This document shows positions 1 to 8,918 of a stretch of 12,694 bases of DNA, in pieces; within the stretch, counting starts at the first letter, position 1; every line of letters begins with the position of its first letter. The DNA lies in contig VBLN01000071.1 of assembly GCA_005878685.1 (NCBI GenBank), forward strand, positions 1-12,694. Direction: 5' to 3'. The translations under genes were made by a program, and so were the position numbers. This stretch comes from Deltaproteobacteria bacterium. GTDB lineage: Bacteria; Desulfobacterota; Binatia; UBA9968. Under the pieces are notes generated by a model, which worked only from the letters and a program-made list of their open reading frames with translations, was not told the origin of the DNA and did not search any database.

Positions 1-659
1 TTGGCGGCCAGCATGGCGCAAAAGACGGCGTTCCTCGAGGCGTTGGCTAACGCGCATCCCTTCCAATGGGAAATCTGACCTCTCCTAACTTGCTCGAGGC
101 CGATATGGGACGAGACCGCCAGGCTGATCGCATGAGCCATCTGCTCTTTCGCAAGGCCGAACAGTTTAGCCGCCGCTACGGCGGCCGCGATGACGCCGTA
201 GGTCGCCTGATCCCAACGGCGTTCTTTTGACCCAGTGTCGATGAGCCCGCACAACACCTCATAAGCCAACACCGTTCCGAGGATGACGTCTTTGCCGCTG
301 CCGTTTCTCGCGTGCACGACGGCGAGCACCGGAGCGAGGAGGTCGCTCGGGTGGCAGGTAGGCGAGCCGGCGTAGGTGTCGTTAAAATCGAGATAGCGGA
401 TCATCACACCGTTGGCGAAAGCCGCGAGGTCGGGCGAGGTTTTCTGGCCGCTAATCAAAACGGTGGACGGGATGGCCGAGGTTATCTCGGATGCGGCGGC
501 TCTAGCGATCTTGGCTGGAGGACTCTCGGCCCCCCCGAGCGCGCACCCCACGGTATCCAAGATAATGTGCTTGGTCCGGCGTATCACTTCCTGCGGCAGG
601 TCGCGGTACGACAACTTCAGCGCATAGTCGCAAAGATGATTGAGGATTCGGTCAGCCAT
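1..659 (-). CDS. MmgE/PrpD family protein (2-methylcitrate dehydratase-like), N-terminal part, cut by window edge
   Basis: The minus strand reads 219 codons without a stop from the ATG at 659 and leaves the window at its left end. Family-type motifs are RYLDFNDTY (residues 88-96), CHPSD (102-106, with His103 where the family keeps a conserved His) and WKGCALANASRN (about 199-210). They place it in the all-helical N-terminal domain of MmgE/PrpD proteins. Known members are 2-methylcitrate dehydratase (PrpD) and cis-aconitate decarboxylase (ACOD1), but many bacterial paralogues have unknown substrates. The family is usually about 450 residues, so half is missing here. No prpB or prpC lies nearby, so a methylcitrate-cycle role is not supported by context. 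No Shine-Dalgarno precedes the ATG; a -10-like TATAAC lies only four bases upstream. The family call is firm and the substrate is unknown. Confidence 0.9.
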   Translation of the reverse strand, partial: MADRILNHLCDYALKLSYRDLPQEVIRRTKHIILDTVGCALGGAESPPAKIARAAASEITSAIPSTVLISGQKTSPDLAAFANGVMIRYLDFNDTYAGSPTCHPSDLLAPVLAVVHARNGSGKDVILGTVLAYEVLCGLIDTGSKERRWDQATYGVIAAAVAAAKLFGLAKEQMAHAISLAVSSHIGLEQVRRGQISHWKGCALANASRNAVFCAMLAA

Positions 660-663
660 TAAA

Positions 664-669
664 GTTATA
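664..669 (-). promoter_or_regulatory. -10-like element directly before the MmgE/PrpD start (possible leaderless transcript)
   Basis: Read on the minus strand, TATAAC (5 of 6 to TATAAT) is followed by TTTA and then the ATG. Transcription from it would begin at or within a base or two of the start codon. A weak -35 (TCGATT) sits 16 bases upstream. The absence of any purine-rich ribosome site fits a leaderless mRNA. This is inferred from sequence only. Confidence 0.35.
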
Positions 670-699
670 ATCGCGCCAAGACGCCAATCGATCCCGAAC

Positions 700-835
700 C
701 AAAATCCGAAATTCGAAGCTCGAAATCCGAAACAAACCGAAACGGGTTTGTTTGGAACTTTGAACTTTTAGCTTTGGTATTCTTTCTATTCTGTCTTCTC
801 CGCGCCCTCAGTGCCTCTGCGGTGAGCTACACGCA
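700..835. repeat. Degenerate intergenic repeat (CGAAATCCGAAA type) with hairpin and 'CTCAGTGCCTCTGCGGTGA' tail
   Basis: From about 700 the sequence is built from near-copies of AAATCCGAAA and AATTCGAA. A hairpin follows, with arms AAACAAACC (730-738) and GGTTTGTTT (745-753), then GGAACTTTGAACTTTTAG. Near 800-823 lies a CTCCGCGCCC...CTCTGCGGTGA stretch. From memory, similar low-complexity blocks recur between genes in many uncultured Desulfobacterota-like and Planctomycete genomes, but I cannot confirm this here. It encodes nothing visible. It may be a mobile or recombination-derived intergenic element. Confidence 0.45.
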
Positions 836-972
836 AGCCATTACATAACTCGAACTGACAGGCTACCGCAAACGCGCCGAGAGTCATCGGTTGGGGATGT
901 CTGAGAGTAACTGCTCAGGCGCTTGTCAGGAGACAGCAGTTCAAATACAATTCGCGCATGGCTGTAATCAAT

Positions 973-1000
973 TTGAGAGGGGCCACCTGCAAGTTGTATT
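973..1000 (+). promoter_or_regulatory. Candidate sigma-70-like promoter for the MNT-HEPN pair
   Basis: TTGAGA (973-978, 5 of 6 to consensus) is separated by 16 bases from TGTATT (995-1000, 4 of 6). Transcription would start near 1007 and leave a leader of about 57 bases before the ATG at 1064. A second -10-like hexamer, TAGAAT, occurs at 1044-1049 without a good -35. Confidence 0.35.
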
Positions 1001-1063
1001 GGGTCGAGGAGTGAATTGTAGCGAAACGATTCGGTCTCCGTGGTAGAATCGCCGAGAGAAGGC

Positions 1064-1378
1064 ATGGCTAAGGAAGCACAAAAGATTCCCATATCGAGAA
1101 GCGAAATCGCTGATTTTTGCCGGCGCCACCGTATTCGCAAGCTTTCGCTCTTCGGCTCTTTGTTAAGGGACGATTTTGGGCCGAAGAGCGATGTGGATGT
1201 CTTGGTTGAATTTGAGCCGGATGCCAGAGTGGGCTTTTTCAAGCTCTATGACCTGGAACAGCAACTATCGCAACTTTTGGGAGGTCGTAGGGTTGATATC
1301 AACACGCCCAATTCATTAAGCAAGCACTTCAGAGACGAGGTCCTCGCCGAGGCGGAGGTTCTTTATGTCCAGGCGTGA
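1064..1378 (+). CDS. MNT-domain nucleotidyltransferase, antitoxin of a HEPN/MNT module (MntA-like)
   Basis: This 104-residue protein is a minimal nucleotidyltransferase. The motif GS(31-32)-x10-D43-x-D45 is the catalytic GSX10DXD signature, and the third acidic residue is probably D78 in RRVDIN. In characterised MntA/HepT pairs the MNT protein transfers AMP from ATP onto a tyrosine of the HEPN RNase and so neutralises it. The next gene starts inside the last 14 bases of this one, the usual antitoxin-toxin overlap. The reading frame is open back to a GTG at 1040, but the ATG at 1064 begins nearer the conserved domain and follows a purine-rich stretch (GAGAGAAGG), although that is very close. 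The catalytic motif looks complete. The partner gene is broken, so present function is uncertain. Confidence 0.85.
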   Translation: MAKEAQKIPISRSEIADFCRRHRIRKLSLFGSLLRDDFGPKSDVDVLVEFEPDARVGFFKLYDLEQQLSQLLGGRRVDINTPNSLSKHFRDEVLAEAEVLYVQA

Positions 1379-1710
1379 TCCGCTGGTGCGCCTGAAACAT
1401 ATGTTGGACTACGCTCACGAGGCCGTTGAAATGGCGAAGGGCAAGACGGCGAAGGACCTGGACCAAGATCGCAAACTCGCTTTGGCCCTAACTCACTTGG
1501 TTGAGCTGATCGGTGAGGCAGCAAGTCAAGTGCCACAGGAGGTCCGGGTATCCCAATGTTCCCTGGCCGAAAATCGTCAGCATGCGCAATAGGCTTATCC
1601 ATGGCTATGACTTTGTAGATTACGAGGTTCTTTGGGATACCGTTGCTGAAGACCTTCCGTTGCTCATTACGGAATTGACAAAAATCATCCCCAACCAGAC
1701 CAAGCAATAA
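1365..1710 (+). pseudogene. HEPN-domain RNase toxin (HepT-like, DUF86), split by a frameshift
   Basis: Two overlapping frames together make one HepT-like HEPN protein of about 114 residues. The first, from the ATG at 1365, runs through LVELIGEAASQVPQEVR and then meets a stop at 1590-1592. The continuation, YPNVPWPKIVSMRNRLIHGY and onward, lies in the +1 frame and ends at 1710. The change must fall at about 1540-1552, as one extra base or two lost bases. The second part holds RNRLIHGY, the RX4HXY motif: Arg and His are the RNase residues, and the Tyr is the known target of AMP transfer by MNT partners. The 75-residue product of the first frame would lack this motif. Mutation, assembly error or programmed shifting would all produce this picture; mutation is the simplest. 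Confidence 0.8.
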
Positions 1711-1884
1711 CCTAAGACCTGAACGTTTCCCAGCGTCATTGTCACCTGTCACACTGCCGCCAACTCCAACGAGTCCTACGCCAAGTGTCAGACACACATG
1801 GCGTGCGAGGTCGCGCGCGCCCTCATCGGGCAAAGCCACACGATAGGCATGCAAGCCAAGAATCATCGAATCCTAAACCGCAAC
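1711..1884. other. Short gene-free spacer between HEPN and substrate-binding protein 1
   Basis: No recognisable gene is present. The minus-strand reading that crosses it continues antisense through the HEPN gene and resembles no family I know. The only structure seen is a perfect short palindrome, GTGTC-A-GACAC (1785-1795), with a related TGTCACACT at 1747-1755. Its role is unknown. Confidence 0.5.
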
Positions 1885-1912
1885 TTGACACGGAACCAAG
1901 AGCTGTTATAGC
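1885..1912 (+). promoter_or_regulatory. Sigma-70-like promoter with extended -10, before substrate-binding protein 1
   Basis: A perfect -35, TTGACA (1885-1890), is separated by 16 bases from TATAGC (1907-1912). The TGT just before the -10 makes an extended TGn element. Transcription would start near 1919, giving a leader of about 18 bases that includes the purine-rich ribosome site AAAAGGGGAAA before the ATG at 1937. Confidence 0.6.
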
Positions 1913-1936
1913 AGGGCGCAAAAGGGGAAACCCACC

Positions 1937-2908
1937 ATGACACGAACATTATCGGCGCTTCTACTGGTGTTTTTGCTGCCGGCTTTGGGACTGCCTCAGG
2001 AGAGAATCAAGTTTCCTGTGGGGGTCTCTTCTAAAGTCCTCGGCTACGGACATCTATGGGCGGCATGGAGGCTCGGCTATTTCGAGCGCCAAGGGCTGGA
2101 CGTCGAGGTTGTGCTGATGCGTGGCACGGCTCCGGCCGTGCAAGCGATGATCGCAGGATCGATCTCCGCGGGGCTGGTGGCCAATGACGGACCCATAGCG
2201 GCGGTGGAACAGGGGATGGACCTTGCCATGGTCGCCAGCAGCAGCAAGATCACGCATATGATCATGGGTGGGAAGAACTATAAAACCTACGAGGACCTGC
2301 GCGGCGCGACGATCGGCTCTTCGACGCTGACTTCAGGCACCGCCTTTGTTCTGCGACGAGTGCTAAAGACCAAGGGCCTTGAGTATCCGCGGGATTACAA
2401 GCTCCTCAACGTAGGCGGAACCACTTCGTCCTTCGCGGCCCTGAGTGCCGGCCAGATCGCTGCAGCGATGATGGCTGTTCCCAACGCCTTTCAGGCCCAA
2501 GAGGCGGGCTTCAACGTGATCGGGCGCGTGGCGGATATTTTTCCCAACTATCTGCTTTCAGCGTATACAGTAAGACGCAGTTGGGCAGAAAAAAATCGTC
2601 CTCGGGTGGTCCATTTTCTGAAGGCCGTCCTCCAGGCCAAGAAATGGTTTGAGCAGGACAAGAAGGCTGCGACGGAGTTTTTAGCCAAGGAATTTCAGCT
2701 CACGCCCAGCCTCGCGGAGAAGGGACTCGACTATTACCTCACGAACCAGGCGTGGCATCCGGAACTCGAAATCGAGCTGGATGGATTAAAAACGGTGGTG
2801 GAGATCTACGCGGAGCAGACCGGCATGAAGGGACCGATCCCCGGTCCGGAAAAATACGTCGACACGAGCTATCTGAAACAGGCATTGAAGGAACTGGGCT
2901 GGAGATAG
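1937..2908 (+). CDS. NMT1/THI5-like ABC transporter substrate-binding protein 1 (NitT/TauT/SsuA class)
   Basis: This 323-residue exported protein begins with a signal peptide: a short basic start, a hydrophobic core at residues 5-18 and probable cleavage after G18 or shortly beyond. There is no lipobox cysteine. The mature part follows the SsuA/TauA/ThiY layout: GHLWAAWRLGYFERQGLDVE (residues 38-57) in lobe 1, a turnover region AVQAMIAGSISAGL and, after YEDLRGATIG, the second lobe with GTTSSFAALSAGQIAAAMM. Members bind small organic ligands such as sulfonates, nitrate or pyrimidines in the periplasm and deliver them to a permease. The specificity here cannot be read from sequence. It has its own promoter and no permease or ATPase beside it; the following gene converges on it after 33 bp. 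Length and fold signature are normal for the family. Confidence 0.88.
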   Translation: MTRTLSALLLVFLLPALGLPQERIKFPVGVSSKVLGYGHLWAAWRLGYFERQGLDVEVVLMRGTAPAVQAMIAGSISAGLVANDGPIAAVEQGMDLAMVASSSKITHMIMGGKNYKTYEDLRGATIGSSTLTSGTAFVLRRVLKTKGLEYPRDYKLLNVGGTTSSFAALSAGQIAAAMMAVPNAFQAQEAGFNVIGRVADIFPNYLLSAYTVRRSWAEKNRPRVVHFLKAVLQAKKWFEQDKKAATEFLAKEFQLTPSLAEKGLDYYLTNQAWHPELEIELDGLKTVVEIYAEQTGMKGPIPGPEKYVDTSYLKQALKELGWR

Positions 2909-2941
2909 CTGCGCGCTAACCCCCCGCCGGGACGATATTCC

Positions 2942-3589
2942 TCAGGAACCTGACCTACGCCAGACGCTAGCAAGCCATGGCTGCTGTTCGCGTGGGCGGC
3001 CCGTAGGGCGGTAATAGTGACTAAGCTCAACAAAACCAGCCGCCGACACATGGTGCCGCCACGCTTCAAGGTCGTAGTAGGCGCAATATCGACCCGAAAC
3101 CCACCCTTCCTCGTTATGACCGTGCGGATTAGAGCTAAACAGCACACCACCTGGCTTGAGAGTTGCGTGCAATTCGAGCAAAACGCGCGGCAGCTCCTGG
3201 CTGGGCACATGGAATAGCGCGGCATTCGCGAAGATGCCGTCAAAATGACCACCCGGCAGATCGAGCTTGAGAAAATCCTGCTGCCACACTTCACAGCCGC
3301 TGTACGCGCGCGCCATCGCGGCAAGGCTCGCGGAGCCTTCTAGCCCTACCGCGACGTGACCGATTTCGGCAAATGCCTTCAGGTCGCGGCCCGGTCCGCA
3401 GCCAAAATCGAGGATAGTGAAAGGCGGATCACCCTCGATGTATTGCAATAGCGCTGCGATGTTCTGGCTGACGTCGTGATCCCGCGTGCCTTGCCAAAAT
3501 TCTTCGGCATGCTGGTCGTAAAAATCCAGCGTGAGATCACTGATTTTTTCCAAGTCTTCCGGATTCAGTTCTTTTGCTGACTTAATCAC
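2942..3589 (-). CDS. Class I SAM-dependent methyltransferase
   Basis: The 215-residue product carries the Rossmann-type methyltransferase signature. ILDFGCGPGR (residues 59-68) is motif I, which contacts S-adenosylmethionine. E84 in VGLEGS is the acidic end of strand 2, QQDFLKLDL (about 103-111) is motif III-like, and FDGIFANAALFHVP (116-129) is the motif IV region. PGGVLFSS further on is the usual post-motif loop. The N-terminal segment with FWQGTRDHDVSQNIAALL is typical of a small-molecule methyltransferase subfamily whose substrate I do not know. The chosen start is a GTG at 3589 with no good ribosome site; the next methionine lies past motif I and would destroy the fold. A VOC fragment ends 20 bases upstream on the same strand, so the two were probably one transcript. 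Confidence 0.85.
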   Translation of the reverse strand: MIKSAKELNPEDLEKISDLTLDFYDQHAEEFWQGTRDHDVSQNIAALLQYIEGDPPFTILDFGCGPGRDLKAFAEIGHVAVGLEGSASLAAMARAYSGCEVWQQDFLKLDLPGGHFDGIFANAALFHVPSQELPRVLLELHATLKPGGVLFSSNPHGHNEEGWVSGRYCAYYDLEAWRHHVSAAGFVELSHYYRPTGRPREQQPWLASVWRRSGS

Positions 3590-3609
3590 ACCGACTCAGG
3601 CCAATCCCT

Positions 3610-3810
3610 TCACGAGTCATGCGTTTCCCACGGGTCGTAGGTGCCGAAATTCCAGAGATGGCCCTCGGGAGCGCGGCACGAGAAGCCGCGCCCGCCATAA
3701 TCCTCGTCCTTAATGTCCATCACGATCTCCGCGCCCGAAGCCTTCGCCCGCTGGTAAAGCACATCCGCGTCCGTCGGAGCTTCAGAGCTGGGCGAGCCGT
3801 ACGACGTCAA
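3610..3810 (-). pseudogene. VOC (glyoxalase/bleomycin resistance-like) protein, C-terminal fragment
   Basis: The minus strand encodes about 55 residues that match the second beta-alpha-beta module of a VOC protein: TDADVLYQRAKASGAEIV, then DEDYGGRGFSC, then PEGHLWNFGTYDPW. Homology starts at about position 3774; the dozen codons before it (from a TTG at 3810) are not family-like. A stop (TAA) closes the frame 12 bases upstream of that TTG. I translated the upstream 70 bases in all three frames and saw no trace of the missing N-terminal module. Complete members are about 120-130 residues and need both modules to build the metal-binding fold, so this is most likely a 5'-truncated remnant. It sits 20 bases upstream of the methyltransferase in the same direction. 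Confidence 0.75.
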
Positions 3811-3879
3811 CCGAAACCATTAGATTCGTCCAACGATTGCGCCGTGTCTCGCACTGAGCGAGCCGCCGGGATAGAATGT

Positions 3880-4848
3880 TTATTTGCTCGATCGGAGTTC
3901 CTGAACCGCCTGCCGCGCCAGCGTAAAGTCCCTTACTTCGTCCAGCGGACGCTTTTTTTCACCGATTCTGCTAATGACAGCTTCAAGTTCGGCATCCGTC
4001 ATCTGTCCGTCCCCCGACAGAGTCTTCAGCTCCAAATCATAGGAGTGCGTGGCCACGTCTACTGTCAGTGGAAGCCATTGGAGCATGATCGAAATTGCCT
4101 CTTGCTTGTTTTCCAAGATAAATTGATGAGCGCGGAGCAAAGCTTTTAGCGTTCGTTTAGCCAGCTGGGGATTTTCTCGCAAGAGGCGGTCCGAGGTGAA
4201 CATTCCCGCCACTGGAAGCCCCATCTCCGGCGGGCCAGCCAGGGCTTTGAACCCCATTCGTTGGAGCATCAGGTCATGCGGCGGCGCGACGCAGACCGCG
4301 TCGACCGCCCCACTGACCAGCGCCTGCATCCTGACCGGCGCCTCGCCGATGCCCACCGCTTGAATCAGGTTCGGGTTGAAGCCCTTGGCCTGCAGCATCT
4401 CTTCGGCGACCAATTGATCGGCCCCTTTAGTCGTTGTTACGCCCAGCTTTTTGCGCTTTAACTGCTGAACCTCTCTGATCTCAGGCCGGACCATGAGGAA
4501 ATAAGGCCCCTTTTTGAGATGCACAAAGACCACTTTCATCGGAAAGCCTTGAAGGATACCGCGAAAGGTGCTGACAAACGGGGTGGCGAACGTAACATCG
4601 CCGTTCACGACCGCCGTCGCGCCAAGACGGGGGTTCATCTGGATCAGCTCTACTTCCAAACCTTCTGCCTTGAAAAAACCTTTGGTCTGCGCCAGATATT
4701 GCGGCATGGCCGAGCTGCTTCGGCTCGCGTAAGCAATCCTCACCCGTTGCGGTTCGGCACTCAGGACCTTGCGTCCCGGAATTAGGAATTGCCCGATGGC
4801 AATGATCCATGAGAGGCAAAGAATCGTCCGCTTGCACGCTATCTTCAT
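3880..4848 (-). CDS. NMT1/THI5-like ABC transporter substrate-binding protein 2 (NitT/TauT/SsuA class)
   Basis: This 322-residue exported protein opens with a signal peptide (basic start, hydrophobic core at about residues 8-24, probable cleavage after A31 in VLSA). Lobe 1 shows the class pattern AQTKGFFKAEGLEVELIQM, and lobe 2 begins after EVQQLKRKKLGVTTTKGADQ. VRMQALVSGAVDAVCVAPPH is the ligand-facing turnover region typical of SsuA/TauA relatives. A GTG six bases upstream is in frame, but the ATG at 4848 is preferred because AGGAG lies five bases before it, whereas the GTG would overlap that ribosome site. The gene is transcribed away from the aconitase and has its own promoter. It is distinct in sequence from the other two binding proteins, so a recent tandem duplication is unlikely. 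The ligand is unknown. Confidence 0.87.
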   Translation of the reverse strand: MKIACKRTILCLSWIIAIGQFLIPGRKVLSAEPQRVRIAYASRSSSAMPQYLAQTKGFFKAEGLEVELIQMNPRLGATAVVNGDVTFATPFVSTFRGILQGFPMKVVFVHLKKGPYFLMVRPEIREVQQLKRKKLGVTTTKGADQLVAEEMLQAKGFNPNLIQAVGIGEAPVRMQALVSGAVDAVCVAPPHDLMLQRMGFKALAGPPEMGLPVAGMFTSDRLLRENPQLAKRTLKALLRAHQFILENKQEAISIMLQWLPLTVDVATHSYDLELKTLSGDGQMTDAELEAVISRIGEKKRPLDEVRDFTLARQAVQELRSSK

Positions 4849-4875
4849 GCTCACTCCTACCGAGTTCCTAATTCC
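4778..4875 (-). promoter_or_regulatory. 11-bp inverted repeat spanning the start of substrate-binding protein 2
   Basis: TTCCTAATTCC (4865-4875) in the leader is perfectly complementary to GGAATTAGGAA (4778-4788) inside the signal-peptide coding region. In the mRNA these arms could pair and place the ribosome site and start codon in a loop of 76 bases. The match is exact, but its function is unproven. Confidence 0.3.
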
Positions 4876-4901
4876 CGCCGTACTTCGTCTGGCAAGCGGG
4901 G

Positions 4902-4930
4902 ATTCTCCTGCCCGGCAAAAATATTGTCAA
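4902..4930 (-). promoter_or_regulatory. Sigma-70-like promoter for substrate-binding protein 2
   Basis: Read on the minus strand, a perfect -35 TTGACA (4930-4925) is followed by a 17-base spacer and GAGAAT (4907-4902, 4 of 6). The predicted start is near 4895 and the leader about 46 bases. The ribosome site AGGAG falls just before the ATG at 4848. Confidence 0.6.
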
Positions 4931-4953
4931 GTTTTTTTCACGCCGCCCTCCTG

Positions 4954-4983
4954 TTGCTTTATCCCGGTGGCCTACGCTACAAA
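4954..4983 (+). promoter_or_regulatory. Weak candidate promoter for the aconitase operon
   Basis: TTGCTT (4954-4959) and TACAAA (4978-4983) are 18 bases apart and are the best pair I can find before the aconitase gene. Both are only partial matches. The ribosome site AAGGAGAG, six bases before the ATG at 5017, is strong. Confidence 0.3.
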
Positions 4984-5016
4984 ATAGGTAGAAGCTGACA
5001 AATTAAGGAGAGTTCA

Positions 5017-7719
<2,703 letters not shown>

Positions 7720-7723
7720 GTCG

Positions 7724-8818
7724 ATGGCGGTCTTTCGCGGTGAGCTGGGACTGCAGTTTGTCACTCACCTGGCCAATCATTATACGGTTCCAGACCTTGT
7801 GACGCTGGCCGATCTGGCCCGGCGCAAGGGATTCGAGCGCATCTGGGTCAACGACAACATCCGCTACCGCGGTCAGCTGGTGGTCCTAACGGCCATCGCG
7901 GCGCGGGTGCACATTCCGCTGGGCACGGCTATTCTCGTCCCCTATTTCCACCAACCGCTGGATCTGGCGGATTCCTTCGCGACGCTCTCGGAACTCTGCG
8001 ACGGCCGCGAAATTAGCATTGGACTATCGCGTGGTGATCTCGGGCAGGCACCGCAACATGTCGAACCCATAAAACCGATCGCCATGGTCCGCGAGACGGC
8101 CCAATTTCTGCGGCAGGCCTTGGCAGGAAATGAAGTCGCCTACGCGGATTATCCGCTGCTGCGTGACTTTTACCACCTTAATCCAAAGGGAAAATTCCGG
8201 CTCGCCTTCAAACCGCGCTGCACTTTTCGCTTCTACGGAGGCGGAAACGGCCCTCAGGCGCTGCGGATGTGCGGGCAGACCATGGACGGCTTGATCTCGT
8301 CGGGAACCTATATCCCCATGGTCCGGGTGGGACGCCAGGCAGGTATGCTGGCAGAGGCGGAACGGGCCGCGCATGCATCCGATCCAAAGAAGCGGCTGCG
8401 CAAGATGTGCGAGTTGAACGTCTCGGTGTCGCGCGATCGCAAAAAAGCGATCGACTTTCCCAAACGTCAGGTCGCGCATTCCATCCTGCAATGGGAAGCG
8501 CTCGGCTTTGACTTCGAGGAGTATGCCAAGCTCGGAGTTGACCGCCGGACGGTTCTAGAACTCCAGCAACGATTTGCCTGCGGAGCCACGGTCGAAGAAG
8601 CCGCCGCTCTCGTCACCGAGGAGATGGTGCGCGCCTACTACGCGGCTGGCAATCCCGAAGAAGTGGTGCAGCAGATCCTAGAGTTTACCCGCGCCGCTGC
8701 CGACCTCGGATATGACCAGATCGTCTTCGCGAAACTCGGTCCTGATTACGAAGAGGCCATTACGCTTCTTGCAAGCCAGGTCATCCCGGAGCTGCGCGAG
8801 CGCCGAGATAGGGCGTAG
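7724..8818 (+). CDS. Luciferase-like (LLM class) flavin-dependent oxidoreductase
   Basis: The 364-residue product has the TIM-barrel pattern of the bacterial luciferase/F420-dependent reductase superfamily. Strand 1 is ELGLQFVTH, followed by LADLARRKGFERIWVNDN (about 29-46). IPLGTAILVPYFHQPLDLAD is the strand 3 region, and LCDGREISIGLSRGD leads into the active-site rim. FYGGGNGPQALRMCGQTMDGLISSG is a typical phosphate-binding segment, and the C-terminal helices end with GNPEEVVQQILEF and GYDQIVFAKLGPD. Family members use FMN or coenzyme F420 to oxidise or reduce small organic molecules; which cofactor and substrate apply here is not clear. The start codon lies 4 bp after the aconitase stop, with GAGAAGG inside the aconitase end as ribosome site, so the two genes are probably co-transcribed. 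This pairing is not one I recognise as a standard operon. Confidence 0.85.
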   Translation: MAVFRGELGLQFVTHLANHYTVPDLVTLADLARRKGFERIWVNDNIRYRGQLVVLTAIAARVHIPLGTAILVPYFHQPLDLADSFATLSELCDGREISIGLSRGDLGQAPQHVEPIKPIAMVRETAQFLRQALAGNEVAYADYPLLRDFYHLNPKGKFRLAFKPRCTFRFYGGGNGPQALRMCGQTMDGLISSGTYIPMVRVGRQAGMLAEAERAAHASDPKKRLRKMCELNVSVSRDRKKAIDFPKRQVAHSILQWEALGFDFEEYAKLGVDRRTVLELQQRFACGATVEEAAALVTEEMVRAYYAAGNPEEVVQQILEFTRAAADLGYDQIVFAKLGPDYEEAITLLASQVIPELRERRDRA

Positions 8819-8889
8819 GTCAACGAAAAGTAGCGACATGGCCTTCGCCGCACCGAAAATGCAAAGCTAAACAAAAGGAAAAACAGGCC

Positions 8890-8918
8890 TTGACAAGCCC
8901 CGGACCCTGAGGGATGAT
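8890..8918 (+). promoter_or_regulatory. Sigma-70-like promoter of the MarR-permease operon
   Basis: A perfect TTGACA (8890-8895) is followed after 17 bases by GATGAT (8913-8918, 4 of 6). Transcription would start near 8925, exactly where the tandem operator boxes begin, so a repressor bound there would block promoter clearance. Confidence 0.55.

Larger units (their letters stand above)
660..1063. other. Gene-free intergenic region between the divergent MmgE/PrpD and MNT genes
   Basis: I find no credible gene here on either strand. The minus-strand reading that spans 841-1242 is mostly the antisense of the MNT gene and resembles nothing I know. The left half (about 700-835) is compositionally unlike the surrounding genes and holds a degenerate repeat and a hairpin, listed separately. 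The right half holds a 7-bp inverted repeat (AACTGCT at 909-915 and AGCAGTT at 935-941) and a possible promoter for the MNT-HEPN pair. Confidence 0.7.

Noticed and set aside
1..659. A methylcitrate-cycle locus formed by the PrpD-like gene and the aconitase
   Set aside because: No methylcitrate synthase, methylisocitrate lyase or propionyl-CoA ligase is present, the two genes are over 4 kb apart in different units, and the aconitase is of the general AcnA type.
1363..1866. A 167-codon open frame on the minus strand across the HEPN gene and its downstream spacer
   Set aside because: Most of it is antisense to the HEPN coding sequence. The part in the spacer resembles no family, and there is no ribosome site.
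2869..3324. A 151-codon open frame on the minus strand overlapping the methyltransferase
   Set aside because: It is an alternative frame of the methyltransferase gene, which has clear SAM-binding motifs in the chosen frame.
3857..3871. A small hairpin (CTCGC-ACTGA-GCGAG) after substrate-binding protein 2
   Set aside because: The 5-bp stem is not followed by a T run in the minus direction, so it does not meet the pattern of an intrinsic terminator.
4925..4940. A run of seven T residues (4932-4938) as a rho-independent terminator
   Set aside because: No G+C-rich stem precedes it on the plus strand, and it lies just upstream of the minus-strand promoter -35 element, not at the end of a gene.
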